From Buchnera aphidicola (Chaitophorus populicola) (GTDB taxonomy: Bacteria > Pseudomonadota > Gammaproteobacteria > Enterobacterales > Enterobacteriaceae), in contig NZ_OZ060382.1 in assembly GCF_964058995.1 (NCBI RefSeq), positions 186,001 to 250,000 of the forward strand: a DNA stretch of 64,000 bases, read 5' to 3'. Below are positions 19,063-29,980 of the stretch, piece after piece. The notes beneath the pieces were generated by a model. The model worked only from the letters and a program-made list of their open reading frames with translations, searched no databases and was not told the origin of the DNA. Both the position numbers and the translations under genes were made by a program. Position 1 is the first letter of the stretch. Every line of letters begins with the position of its first letter.

Positions 19063-22000
19063 ATGTTTAATCCGTCTTTTATTCATTTACGTATACATAG
19101 TGATTATTCTATTATAGATGGTTTATCTAAACCAGAGTTGATAGTTGATAATTCTATTTTATTTAATATGCCCGCTGTTGGAATTACTGATTTTACTAAT
19201 TTTTATGGAGTAATAAAATTTTATAAATATGCTCATAAAAATGGGATTAAACCAATTATTGGAGTAGATTTTAATATTTTATCTGATGATCAAAGTATAA
19301 ATGAAATAACTATTTTTGCATGTAATAATATTGGTTATGAAAATTTAAAATTATTAATTTCAAAAGCTTATAAAAGAAATTACATTATTTTAAAAGATAT
19401 TTATATTAAAAAAGATTGGTTAATACAGTATAAAGAAGGTTTAATTATTTTGTCTGGTGGTATAGATGGTGAAATTGGATTATTTTTATTAAACAATAAA
19501 GAATATTTGTTAAATCAATCATTAGATTTTTATCAAAAATATTTTGAAAATTATTATTATTTGGAAATTTCTAGAATAGGACGTATAGAAGAAGAAAAAT
19601 ATATAGAAAAAATTTTAAAATTATCTATATTGAGAAATATTCCAATTGTTGCAACAAATAATGTTAGATTTATGAAAAAAAAAGATTTTATTTCTCATAT
19701 TATTCGAGTTTCTATTCATCATGGAATTTCTTTAAATGAAGCTAAAAAAAAATTTTTTAAATATACAGAAAATCAATTTTTTAAATCTGAATCTCAAATG
19801 CAAAAATTATTTTTAGATATTCCTGAAGCTCTTATTAATTCTGTAGAAATTTCTAAAAGATGTAATGTAATTATAGAATTTAAGAAATATTTTTTACCTA
19901 AATTTTCTACAGGGAAAATGAGTGCAAAAGATTTTTTAATTAAAAAATCTTTTTTAGGATTAGAAAAAAAATTAAAAGAAATATATTCTAATAATTATAA
20001 AAAAAATATTTTAATTAAAAGATTATATCGAAAACGATTAATACATGAATTAAAAGTTATTAATAAAATGCGTTTTCCAGGATATTTTTTAGTAGTTATG
20101 GAATTTATTGCTTGGGCTAAAAAAAAAAATATACCAGTAGGTCCTGGAAGAGGATCAGGTGCTGGTTCTTTAGTTGCTTATGTTTTAAGTATTACTGATA
20201 TTGATCCAATTAAATTTGATTTATTATTTGAAAGATTTTTAAATCCAGAAAGAATATCTATGCCTGATTTTGATGTAGATTTTTGTATGCATAATCGTGA
20301 TTTAGTTATAGATCATGTTTCTAATGTATATGGAAAAGATTTAGTTTCTCAAATTATTACATTTGGAACTATGACTGCTAAAGCTGTTATACGTGATGTA
20401 GGTCGTTCTTTAGGGTATCCTTATGGATTTTTAAATAGACTTTCAAAACTTATTCCATTAGACCCAGGAATTACTTTAAAACAAGCAGTGTTACATTCAA
20501 GTGATTTAAATTCTTTATATAAATATGATCATGATGTTAAAGATTTAATTAATTCTGCTAAAAAGTTAGAAGGAGTTATACGAAATGTAGGTAAACATGC
20601 TGGAGGAGTAGTTATTGCTCCTACTAAAATTACTAATTTTTCTCCTTTATACTATGATAATTTAGAAAAAAGAAATTCAGTAACACAATTTGATAAAAAT
20701 GATATTGAAGATATCGGTTTAGTAAAATTTGATTTTTTAGGTTTAAAAACTTTAACAATTATTAAATCTACTATTGAGATGATTAATAAAAATTATGTTA
20801 AAAAAAATCAAAAAAAAATATCTATATATAATATTCCTTTAGATGATAAAAAAAGTTTTCAGTTATTAAAAAATGTCCATACTGTTGCTATTTTCCAATT
20901 AGAGTCTTATGGTATTAGAGATTTAATTTTTCGATTAAAACCTGATTCATTTGATGAAATTGTTGCGTTGGTAGCTTTATTTCGACCAGGCCCATTACAA
21001 TCAGGAATGGTAGATAATTTTATTAACAGAAAACATGGACGAGAAAAAATTTATTATCCTGATAAAAAGTGGCAACATAAATTATTAAAACCAATTTTAA
21101 AGTCTACTTATGGAATTATTTTATATCAAGAACAAGTTATGAAAATTGCTCAAATATTATCTAGTTATACTTTAGGTGAAGCTGATTTATTAAGAAGAGC
21201 AATTAGTAAAAAAAATTCTAAATATATGTCTAATCATCGCTTAAAGTTTCTGAAAGGAGCTAAAAAAAATAATATAAATAAAGTTCTTGCCAAGAAAATT
21301 TTTAATTTATTAGAAAAATTTGCTGGATATGGATTTAATAAATCTCATTCTGTCGCATATGCTTTGATATCTTATCAAACAATTTGGTTAAAATCACATT
21401 ATCCATCTGAATTTCTTGCATCTGTTATGACTATGGATATGCGTTACGCTAATAAAATTATGATTTTAATAGATGAAGCAAAAAGAATGGATGTTAAAGT
21501 TTTTGGTTTAAATATTAATTTAAGTAAAAAAAATTTTTTTGTAGATCAAGATCAAAAAATAATTTTTGGTTTAGGAGTTATTAAAGGAATCGGAGATCAT
21601 GTTATTAATAAAATAATAATTGAAAGAAAAAAACATGGTTTATTTAAAAATATATATGATTTATGTATTCGAGTAGGTCCAAAAATTATTACTAAAAAAG
21701 TTTTAGAAAAATTAATATTATCTGGTTCTTGTGATTGTTTTAATCAAAATAGATTATTTTTATATAAATCTATTTCTCATATCGTGCGATCTTCTATTCA
21801 ATATACTAGTATATTATTATCTAAACAAGTAGATTTTTTGAATCAAGATATTTTATATGAAAAACTAAAATATGATAATAATTTTCCAATAGATTTAAAT
21901 TGGTCTGAAAAAATTGAATTAGATTATGAAAAATCTGTTTTAGGATTTTATTTTTCTCATCATCCATATAATTATTATTATACAGAAATTAAAAAATATA

Positions 22001-22557
22001 AAAAAGTTTCTTTATTAAGTTCTGTTTTAAATTTTCCAGATAAAAAAAATATTTATATATCTGGAGTTATATTAAATATAAAAAAATTATTAACAAAAAA
22101 TAAAAAAAAAATGATGATATTAAATTTAGATGATAATACATCTAAATTAGATATAGTAATTTTTGAAAAAGTATTACTAAAATCAATTACTCTCTTAAAA
22201 AAAGATAATATTTTAATTATAAATGGTTATATAAAAAAAAATAATTTTAGAAAAACTTCTTATATTATTGCAAATAAAATTCAAACAGTATATCAAATTA
22301 GACAAAAAAAATTATTAAAAATAAAAGTTCTAATAAAAAATTTTAATTTCTCTACAATTTTAATTCAAAAAATAAAAAATTTTTTATATAATTTTATTGG
22401 TGGAAAAACTGCTTTATATATTTTAATTTCATCTAATAAAAATTTAGAACAAAAAAGTATTTTTTTAAAAAAAATTTATATATACCCGAAAGATAATTTA
22501 TTATATTTTTTAAAATCTTTACCAAATTTAATTAAAATTTATAAATTTTATCGTTAA
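19063..22557 (+). CDS. dnaE: DNA polymerase III alpha subunit
   Basis: Replicative polymerase. 1164 residues (E. coli 1160). N-terminal PHP domain (FIHLRIHSDYSIIDGLSKPE), polymerase core with GPGRGSGAGSLVAY and the catalytic aspartates in MPDFDVDF (near residue 400), a finger region GYGFNKSHSVAYALISYQT, a clamp-binding-like QVDFL around residue 925 and an OB-fold C-terminus. Its proofreading partner DnaQ lies at 30 kb. Convergent with proS, 48 bp apart. Confidence 0.99.
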   Translation: MFNPSFIHLRIHSDYSIIDGLSKPELIVDNSILFNMPAVGITDFTNFYGVIKFYKYAHKNGIKPIIGVDFNILSDDQSINEITIFACNNIGYENLKLLISKAYKRNYIILKDIYIKKDWLIQYKEGLIILSGGIDGEIGLFLLNNKEYLLNQSLDFYQKYFENYYYLEISRIGRIEEEKYIEKILKLSILRNIPIVATNNVRFMKKKDFISHIIRVSIHHGISLNEAKKKFFKYTENQFFKSESQMQKLFLDIPEALINSVEISKRCNVIIEFKKYFLPKFSTGKMSAKDFLIKKSFLGLEKKLKEIYSNNYKKNILIKRLYRKRLIHELKVINKMRFPGYFLVVMEFIAWAKKKNIPVGPGRGSGAGSLVAYVLSITDIDPIKFDLLFERFLNPERISMPDFDVDFCMHNRDLVIDHVSNVYGKDLVSQIITFGTMTAKAVIRDVGRSLGYPYGFLNRLSKLIPLDPGITLKQAVLHSSDLNSLYKYDHDVKDLINSAKKLEGVIRNVGKHAGGVVIAPTKITNFSPLYYDNLEKRNSVTQFDKNDIEDIGLVKFDFLGLKTLTIIKSTIEMINKNYVKKNQKKISIYNIPLDDKKSFQLLKNVHTVAIFQLESYGIRDLIFRLKPDSFDEIVALVALFRPGPLQSGMVDNFINRKHGREKIYYPDKKWQHKLLKPILKSTYGIILYQEQVMKIAQILSSYTLGEADLLRRAISKKNSKYMSNHRLKFLKGAKKNNINKVLAKKIFNLLEKFAGYGFNKSHSVAYALISYQTIWLKSHYPSEFLASVMTMDMRYANKIMILIDEAKRMDVKVFGLNINLSKKNFFVDQDQKIIFGLGVIKGIGDHVINKIIIERKKHGLFKNIYDLCIRVGPKIITKKVLEKLILSGSCDCFNQNRLFLYKSISHIVRSSIQYTSILLSKQVDFLNQDILYEKLKYDNNFPIDLNWSEKIELDYEKSVLGFYFSHHPYNYYYTEIKKYKKVSLLSSVLNFPDKKNIYISGVILNIKKLLTKNKKKMMILNLDDNTSKLDIVIFEKVLLKSITLLKKDNILIINGYIKKNNFRKTSYIIANKIQTVYQIRQKKLLKIKVLIKNFNFSTILIQKIKNFLYNFIGGKTALYILISSNKNLEQKSIFLKKIYIYPKDNLLYFLKSLPNLIKIYKFYR

Positions 22558-22605
22558 AAATATTTTATTTAATTAAATATTTTAAATAAATTTTTTTAAA
22601 ATTTT

Positions 22606-23796
22606 TTATTTTTTTTTTATTTTAAGTTTTTTTAATAAAGTTTTTAAAATATTTTTAATTTTTATATTTTTTTTAGAAGATGTTCTTCTATTTTGTAATT
22701 CTATACATTTATTTTTTATTGTATTTTTACTAATGATAATTTTATATGGAAAACCAATTAAATCCGTTTCAGAAAACATCATTCCAGGTTGTTCGTTTGT
22801 ATCATAAAGAAAAACTTTTATATGTTTTTTTAATTGAAAATATATACTTTCTGTTATTTTTTTTACTAGAAGATCTTTAAAAAAGTTAATTGGTATGATA
22901 GAAACTTGAAATGGTGCAATCGAGATTGGCCAAATTATTCCATTTTGATCATGATTTTTTTCAATAATTGCTCCAATTAATCTACTTACGCCAATGCCAT
23001 AACATCCCATTTCTAAATTTTTTTTTATTTTATTACGAGTTTGAATATAAGTGTTAAAGATTTTAGAGTAAGTTTGATTTAATTGAAATATATGACCAAT
23101 TTCTATTTGAATATTTTTTTTTGATTTATTATTTATTTTTTTTTTACGATCTTGAATATTTATATAAAATTCATGAGAAATATTTCCGCCAATTACTCCA
23201 TTTTTTGCTTGTAAAATTTTTACTTTAAGATTCATTTTTTTAAATATTTTTATATATGATTTATATATACTTTTATAAGTATTTTTTAGACATTTTTTAT
23301 CGGTATGAAAAGAATATGCATCTTTCATAATAAATTCTCTTGCTCGTAATACTCCTGCTTTAGGTCTAATTTCATCTCTAAATTTTGTATTAACTTGATA
23401 TAAAATAAGGGGTAATGATTTATAAGAATTTATTTTATTTTTAATTAATTGAGTAATAATTTCTTCATGTGTTGGTGATAATATAAAGTTATTCTTATTT
23501 CTGTCAATAATTTTAAATAATTCTTTTCCATATAATTTTATTCTTTTACTTTTTTCCCATAATTTTGATGATTGTAAGATAGGCATATGAATTTCTATTG
23601 CATTATTTTTTTTCATTTCTTTATGTATAATTTTTATAACTTTTTTAAGTACTTTGATTCCGTTAGGTAACCATGTATATATTCCAGAAGAATTTTTAGA
23701 AATCATTCCAGATCTGATCATTAATTGATGACTAATACTACATGTGTTATTTGGTTTTTCTTTTGTTGTTGAAATAAAATATTTTGTTTTTTTCAT
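22606..23796 (-). CDS. proS: Prolyl-tRNA synthetase lacking the editing domain
   Basis: Class II synthetase charging tRNA-Pro. Only 396 residues against 572 in E. coli. Motif 1 and 2 regions are intact (SPTHEEIITQL; KFRDEIRPKAGVLRAREFIMKDAYSF), and motif 3 plus anticodon domain follow (MGCYGIGVSRLIGA; EQPGMMFSETDLIGFP). Between GGNISHEF (residues 203-210) and IEIGHIFQL (231-239), where E. coli has the ~180-residue INS editing domain, there are about 20 lysine-rich residues. The reading frame is clean, so this is a tidy excision, not decay. SD AGGAA precedes the ATG. Confidence 0.96.
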   Translation of the reverse strand: MKKTKYFISTTKEKPNNTCSISHQLMIRSGMISKNSSGIYTWLPNGIKVLKKVIKIIHKEMKKNNAIEIHMPILQSSKLWEKSKRIKLYGKELFKIIDRNKNNFILSPTHEEIITQLIKNKINSYKSLPLILYQVNTKFRDEIRPKAGVLRAREFIMKDAYSFHTDKKCLKNTYKSIYKSYIKIFKKMNLKVKILQAKNGVIGGNISHEFYINIQDRKKKINNKSKKNIQIEIGHIFQLNQTYSKIFNTYIQTRNKIKKNLEMGCYGIGVSRLIGAIIEKNHDQNGIIWPISIAPFQVSIIPINFFKDLLVKKITESIYFQLKKHIKVFLYDTNEQPGMMFSETDLIGFPYKIIISKNTIKNKCIELQNRRTSSKKNIKIKNILKTLLKKLKIKKK

Positions 23797-24886
23797 ATAT
23801 TCCTGTATAGTTTTTTAAAATATTTAAACTTTATTTTTTTGTTATTGAAACTTTTAATTAATTTTTTATTTTTTTTTAAATAATTTTGTTAAATAAATTT
23901 AATATAATTAAGTTAAATTTTAATAATATATAAATATTTTAAATAATATATTGAAATAAAAAAATAAAATCAAAAAAATAAATTAATATCTTAAATTTTT
24001 TTATAATTTAATTATTTATAAATTGATAAACATTTGAAATAAATTTATTTTTTAATATTATTTTTATAAATTTAATTATTATAATAAATATATTCATATA
24101 AATAATAATGAGATTTTTAAATTATAATATTGGTTGTATGAAGCTTATAAAAATATATTTTTTATTAAATATAAGATATAACTTTTTTATATAAATTTTA
24201 AATTTAATAATTTATGTTTTTATAGAATTTTTTATAAAAATATATAATAAGTAAATAATATAAATTAATTAATTATTTTTTTTAAGGTTTTAATTTAATT
24301 TTTTAAATTAGTAGATTAAATATTTTGTAAAAAATATATATTTATTTTATTTTTTTATTTATATAAATTTTAATATTTTTATTAATATTTATATGAGTTA
24401 AGCAAATTTTTTAAAAAAAATTATAAAATAGATATTTAATTACATCATAGATATTTTTATTTAATTTTTATTTTTAAATTTATCTTGCATATATAAAAAT
24501 TAATTTATTAATTAATGATTTTAATATATATAAAAAATTATATATTCAAAGTAATATATGAGTATATATTTTTTTTTAATATTTTATTTTAATTTATATG
24601 AATTAATTCAAAATATATGTTTAATAATTTTTTTTAAAAATTATGATATATTTTATTATAAAATTTAAAAAAATATTAAAATTAATAATAATTTGTTATA
24701 AAAAATATTTTAAAATACATAAATTAATGATATTAATAAATTTTTAAATATATGCATAATATTTAAAATTATTTTTTATTTTAATATTAAAATATAAATA
24801 TTTAAAAATTTATATTTCTTAATTTTTTATACTTTAAATTAAAAATATGTTTTGAAATAAATTTCATGTATATCTTTGAATTAATA
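23797..24886. other. 1.1 kb gene-free stretch between proS and argS
   Basis: The longest empty interval in the window. No open frame with recognisable content, no tRNA and no clear hairpin; composition is almost pure A/T. The proS promoter lies at its left end and the argS transcript ends at its right end. In E. coli flhB and flhA adjoin argS, and I recall the same in other Buchnera; nothing of them can be read here. Confidence 0.6.
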
Positions 24887-26632
24887 TTACATAGATTTTG
24901 TAACGTTAATGCCTAAAATATTTAATCCTATTTTTAAAATTTTAGAAATTATGTAAGAAATTTTTAATCTAGTAATACAAATTTTTTTATCTTTAATTTT
25001 TAGTATATGATATTTTTCGTAGAAATAAGAATATTTAGATGCTAATTCATAAATATAATTACATATTAAATGTGGTTCTCCTTTTTTAGAAGCTTGATAT
25101 AGAATTTCTTTAAATTGCAAAATTTTTATACATAACAACATTTCAGAATTATTAGATATTTTAATTGTGTAATTTGATTTAATTAAATTTTTATAATCTT
25201 TTTTTAAAATAGAAATAATTCTAGTATAGGTATATTGTATATAGAGAGAAGTATTTCCTTCAAAAGATAATACGTTTTTCCAATTAAAGATATAATTAGT
25301 GGTTCTATTTTTAGATAAATCAGAATATTTGATTGCTCCTATACCAATAATTTTAGATAATTTCAATAAATTTTTTTTTGAAATTTTTTCATTTTTTTTC
25401 AATATTATTGTTTGAGCCCTATTGATAGATTCTTTAATTAATTCTAGTAATTTAATTGTTTTTCCAGAACGTGTTTGAAAAGGTTTATTTTTTTTATTTA
25501 GCATCATACCAAACATGTGGTGTTTAACTTTAACTTTTTGTGATATATATCTAGCAAGTTTTGAAATTTTATATACTTGTTTTAAATGTTGTTTTTGACG
25601 TGAGTCAATATAATATAATATAATATTTGCTTTTAATTTTTCATATCTGTATTTCATGCATGCAATATCAATAGCTGAATATAAAAAAGATCCATTTTTT
25701 TTTTTTAAAACAACACCCATGGTTTTACCTTTTCTATTTTTTATATTTTTTAAAGGAACAATGATATTGTGATTTTTTTGAATAGCAATTTTTTTTTGTA
25801 TTAAATCTTGAATAATATTTGGTAACATATTTTTATAAAAGCTTTCACCTATAATATGTGTATTATTTAAACTGATATTTAATAATTTATAAATTTTGTT
25901 ATTTTCTTTAATATTTAATTTAATAATTTTTTTCCATATGTTATAACAATATTGATTATTTTGTTGTAATTTAGCAGTATATTCATCAGATTTTTTTAAA
26001 AAATCTTTATTTTTTATACATAATGTCTTTGCTTGACAATATATTTTTTCTATTTGATCAATAGATATGTTTTTAATTTTTGATATTTTTATTTTTTTAA
26101 CTTTTTTTAAGTAAGCAATTAACATTCCAAATTGGTTTCCCCAATCTCCAATATGATTGCAACGTATAACGTTATATCCAAAAAATTCCATAATACGTGC
26201 TGTAGCATCTCCTATAACGGTTGATCGTAAATGCCCTACATGCATAGATTTTGCCATATTTGGAGAAGAGTAATCAATCACTACATTTTTTTTATTTTTA
26301 TTACATTTGAATTTTGTTTTTATTTTGTTAGAAAATAAATTTGTTATAGATTGTTCTATCCATACAGAATTAAGAAAAATATTTATGAAACATGGTTTAG
26401 AAAAAACCATTTTTTGAATCATTTTTTGAGAACTCATGTTTTTAATAATTTTTTTAGATAAAATTTCTGGAGACATATTATTAAAATTAGAAATACTATA
26501 TAAATTATTTAATTGATAATGTCCATTTTTTTCATTTTTATTCTTTTGAATTATTATTTTTTGATTAATTAAAATTTTACTCTTTATAAGACTTTTTTTT
26601 ATTTTTTTTCTTAATTTTGATAATATATTCAT
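24887..26632 (-). CDS. argS: Arginyl-tRNA synthetase
   Basis: Class I synthetase charging tRNA-Arg. 581 residues (E. coli 577). The HIGH-type motif is HVGH in SPNMAKSMHVGHLRST; as usual for ArgRS a canonical KMSKS is lacking, its place taken by KKNKPFQTRSGKTI. The C-terminal helical anticodon domain reads through to LGINV. A short AGGAAAA precedes the ATG. Divergent from the rrs operon, whose promoter begins 100 bp upstream of its start. Confidence 0.98.
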   Translation of the reverse strand: MNILSKLRKKIKKSLIKSKILINQKIIIQKNKNEKNGHYQLNNLYSISNFNNMSPEILSKKIIKNMSSQKMIQKMVFSKPCFINIFLNSVWIEQSITNLFSNKIKTKFKCNKNKKNVVIDYSSPNMAKSMHVGHLRSTVIGDATARIMEFFGYNVIRCNHIGDWGNQFGMLIAYLKKVKKIKISKIKNISIDQIEKIYCQAKTLCIKNKDFLKKSDEYTAKLQQNNQYCYNIWKKIIKLNIKENNKIYKLLNISLNNTHIIGESFYKNMLPNIIQDLIQKKIAIQKNHNIIVPLKNIKNRKGKTMGVVLKKKNGSFLYSAIDIACMKYRYEKLKANIILYYIDSRQKQHLKQVYKISKLARYISQKVKVKHHMFGMMLNKKNKPFQTRSGKTIKLLELIKESINRAQTIILKKNEKISKKNLLKLSKIIGIGAIKYSDLSKNRTTNYIFNWKNVLSFEGNTSLYIQYTYTRIISILKKDYKNLIKSNYTIKISNNSEMLLCIKILQFKEILYQASKKGEPHLICNYIYELASKYSYFYEKYHILKIKDKKICITRLKISYIISKILKIGLNILGINVTKSM

Positions 26633-26731
26633 TTTTTTTCCTAGTATTAGATATATAATTTTAGATATTTTTTTAATTTTATAATATTATATATGTTCTA
26701 TAAAAATTTTTAATAAAATAAAAAAATATAT

Positions 26732-26760
26732 TTGACAAAAATATAAATATAATATATTAT
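26732..26760 (+). promoter_or_regulatory. Sigma-70 promoter of the rrs operon
   Basis: Consensus -35 TTGACA at 26732-26737, exact 17-bp spacer, -10 TATTAT at 26755-26760. This is the best promoter match in the window and is placed about 120 bp before mature 16S rRNA, with boxA just downstream. No second promoter is evident. Confidence 0.85.
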
Positions 26761-26780
26761 TAAAAAACTTTAGTTGTTAA

Positions 26781-26792
26781 TGTTCTTTAAAA
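26781..26792 (+). promoter_or_regulatory. boxA antitermination element in the rrs leader
   Basis: TGTTCTTTAAAA matches the enterobacterial rrn boxA (TGCTCTTTAACA) at 10 of 12 positions. BoxA RNA binds NusB-NusE and assembles the complex that includes NusA, NusG and SuhB (established in E. coli). suhB is present at 52.9 kb. Confidence 0.8.
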
Positions 26793-26796
26793 AAAT

Positions 26797-26818
26797 ATCA
26801 GAAAATCTGTGTGGGCAC
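26797..26818 (+). ncRNA. 5' half of the 16S rRNA processing stem
   Basis: 22 bases from ATCAGAAAATC to GTGTGGGCAC are complementary at 21 of 22 positions to 28466-28487 after the 16S gene. In E. coli the equivalent stem is cut by RNase III; rnc is present at 34.5 kb. Confidence 0.85.
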
Positions 26819-26883
26819 ATAAAATATTAAGTGCAAAAATTATTATTACACAGTTATTGAATTTATTTAATTCAAATTTTTAA

Positions 26884-28443
<1,560 letters not shown>

Positions 28444-28465
28444 AAAGTCACTTTAAAATTTTAAA

Positions 28466-28487
28466 GTGCCCACACAAATTTTCTGAT
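28466..28487 (+). ncRNA. 3' half of the 16S rRNA processing stem
   Basis: GTGCCCACAC followed by AAATTTTCTGAT, the complement of 26797-26818 with one mismatch. Together they enclose the whole 16S gene, as expected for an RNase III substrate. Confidence 0.85.
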
Positions 28488-28498
28488 ATTATTATTAA

Positions 28499-28572
28499 AG
28501 GCTTGTAGCTCAGTTGGTTAGAGCACACCCCTGATAAGGGTGAGGTCGGTGGTTCAAGTCCACTCAGGCCTA
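28499..28572 (+). tRNA. tRNA-Ile (GAT)
   Basis: Cloverleaf with anticodon GAT in CCTGATAAGG and T loop GGTTCAAGTCC; nearly identical to the E. coli rrn spacer tRNA-Ile. The 3' CCA is not encoded (the gene is followed by TTAAA), so it must be added by CCA-adding enzyme. It lies 12 bases after the 16S processing stem, in the same transcript. Confidence 0.98.
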
Positions 28573-28633
28573 TTAAAACACCTTTATCTTAAATTTTAAA
28601 AAAATAATTAATATTTTTAAAATTTTTTTAAAA

Positions 28634-28706
28634 GGGGCTATAGCTCAGCAGGGAGAGCGCCTGCTTTGCACGCAGGAGGTCAGCGGTTCGATCCCGCTTA
28701 GCTCCA
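28634..28706 (+). tRNA. tRNA-Ala (TGC)
   Basis: Cloverleaf with anticodon TGC in CTTTGCACG and T loop GGTTCGATCCC; second spacer tRNA of the rrs operon. CCA is not encoded. The convergent gloB stop is only three bases beyond the gene, so the operon ends here and has no room for rrl. Confidence 0.98.
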
Positions 28707-28709
28707 TTT

Positions 28710-29468
28710 CTAAAACTCATCTTTTATTTTTCTTAAATTACAAAAATATTCTATTTCTTTATCTGATTTATACCAATAATTAATAATTTCTTGTAAATTT
28801 TTTTCTTTAATTCTAAAAAAAATATTCATTTTTTTTTCAAAAATTAAAGAATTATAATTTTTTTGTTTTTTGTAATTTTTATTCATAAACATTAAATATT
28901 CTTGAATAAAAATATCTTTTTTAAAAAATTTATGAGAAAAATTTAAATTAGATAATGTATATTGATGTGAGTTAAAAAAAATTGTATTTTTTGGTAATTG
29001 CATAATTTTTTGAAGTGAATAATATAATTTTATTGAGTTTCCACCGTTTAAAGTATTTCCACATCCTCCAGAGAATAAAATATCTCCACAAAAAAGATAT
29101 GGATAACAAAAATAAGAAATATCGTTTTCACTATGTCCTGGTGTAGGAAAAATAAAAAATATATTATTTAAAATATTTATTTTTTGTACGTTGCATATAA
29201 TTATTTGATTTTTTTTTGATATATTTTTAATTTTTTTTGGTGTAATTATTAATATTTTTGGATAATATTGAATAATTTTATATAAACCTTGTATATGATC
29301 ATTATGTAAATGCGTAATAAAAACTACTATAGGCGTTAATTTATATTGATTTAATTTATTTATAATAGGATTTGATAATCCTGGATCTATTATAATACAT
29401 TTATTTTTTTTATATAATATCCAGACTATATTATTTTCTAAAATTTTAATTTCTTTAATTTTAATCAT
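28710..29468 (-). CDS. gloB: Hydroxyacylglutathione hydrolase (glyoxalase II)
   Basis: Hydrolyses S-lactoylglutathione in methylglyoxal detoxification. 252 residues (E. coli 251), metallo-beta-lactamase fold. Binuclear metal ligands are present: THLHNDH near residue 54, His in GHSENDISYF, Asp in FCGDILF, and His in NSHQYTLSN. Transcribed after rnhA (12-bp spacer) and running into tRNA-Ala head-on. Confidence 0.97.
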   Translation of the reverse strand: MIKIKEIKILENNIVWILYKKNKCIIIDPGLSNPIINKLNQYKLTPIVVFITHLHNDHIQGLYKIIQYYPKILIITPKKIKNISKKNQIIICNVQKINILNNIFFIFPTPGHSENDISYFCYPYLFCGDILFSGGCGNTLNGGNSIKLYYSLQKIMQLPKNTIFFNSHQYTLSNLNFSHKFFKKDIFIQEYLMFMNKNYKKQKNYNSLIFEKKMNIFFRIKEKNLQEIINYWYKSDKEIEYFCNLRKIKDEF

Positions 29469-29480
29469 TTTAATACCGTA

Positions 29481-29951
29481 TTATTTATTATATATATAAC
29501 CAAAATCTATTCTTTTAGGATTTTTTGCAGATTTTTTAGCTTCTATATCACATTTTTCATTATCTTTTTGTCCAGAATGACTTTTAATCCAAAACCATTT
29601 TATTTGTATATGATATTTTACAAGTTTATATAATTTTTTCCATAAATCAATATTTTTTACTTTTTTTTTATTTTTTGTAAGCCAATTATTTTTTTTCCAA
29701 TTTTGAATCCATTTCGTAATTCCATTTTTAACATATTGGCTATCAGTATTAATTTTTATATATGAAGCTATTTTTATTTTTTTTAAACCAATAATTACAC
29801 TCATTAATTCCATTCGATTATTAGTAGTTAATATAAAGCCTGTACTAATTTTTTTAATAATATTTTGATATTTTATAATTGTACAAAATCCTCCTGGACC
29901 AGGATTACCTAAACATGAACCATCTGTAAATACTGTAATAAATTTTTTCAT
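29481..29951 (-). CDS. rnhA: Ribonuclease HI
   Basis: Cleaves RNA in RNA-DNA hybrids. 156 residues (E. coli 155). Catalytic acidic residues are intact: Asp10 in FTDGSCLGNPGPGG, Glu in NNRMELMSVI, Asp in NTDSQYVKNGI and the late Asp in KCDIEAKKSA. Divergent from dnaQ with a 29-bp gap, as in E. coli where the two promoters overlap; first gene of rnhA-gloB here. Confidence 0.98.
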   Translation of the reverse strand: MKKFITVFTDGSCLGNPGPGGFCTIIKYQNIIKKISTGFILTTNNRMELMSVIIGLKKIKIASYIKINTDSQYVKNGITKWIQNWKKNNWLTKNKKKVKNIDLWKKLYKLVKYHIQIKWFWIKSHSGQKDNEKCDIEAKKSAKNPKRIDFGYIYNK

Positions 29952-29980
29952 TTTTAAATTTCACTTTTATTTTTATTAAA

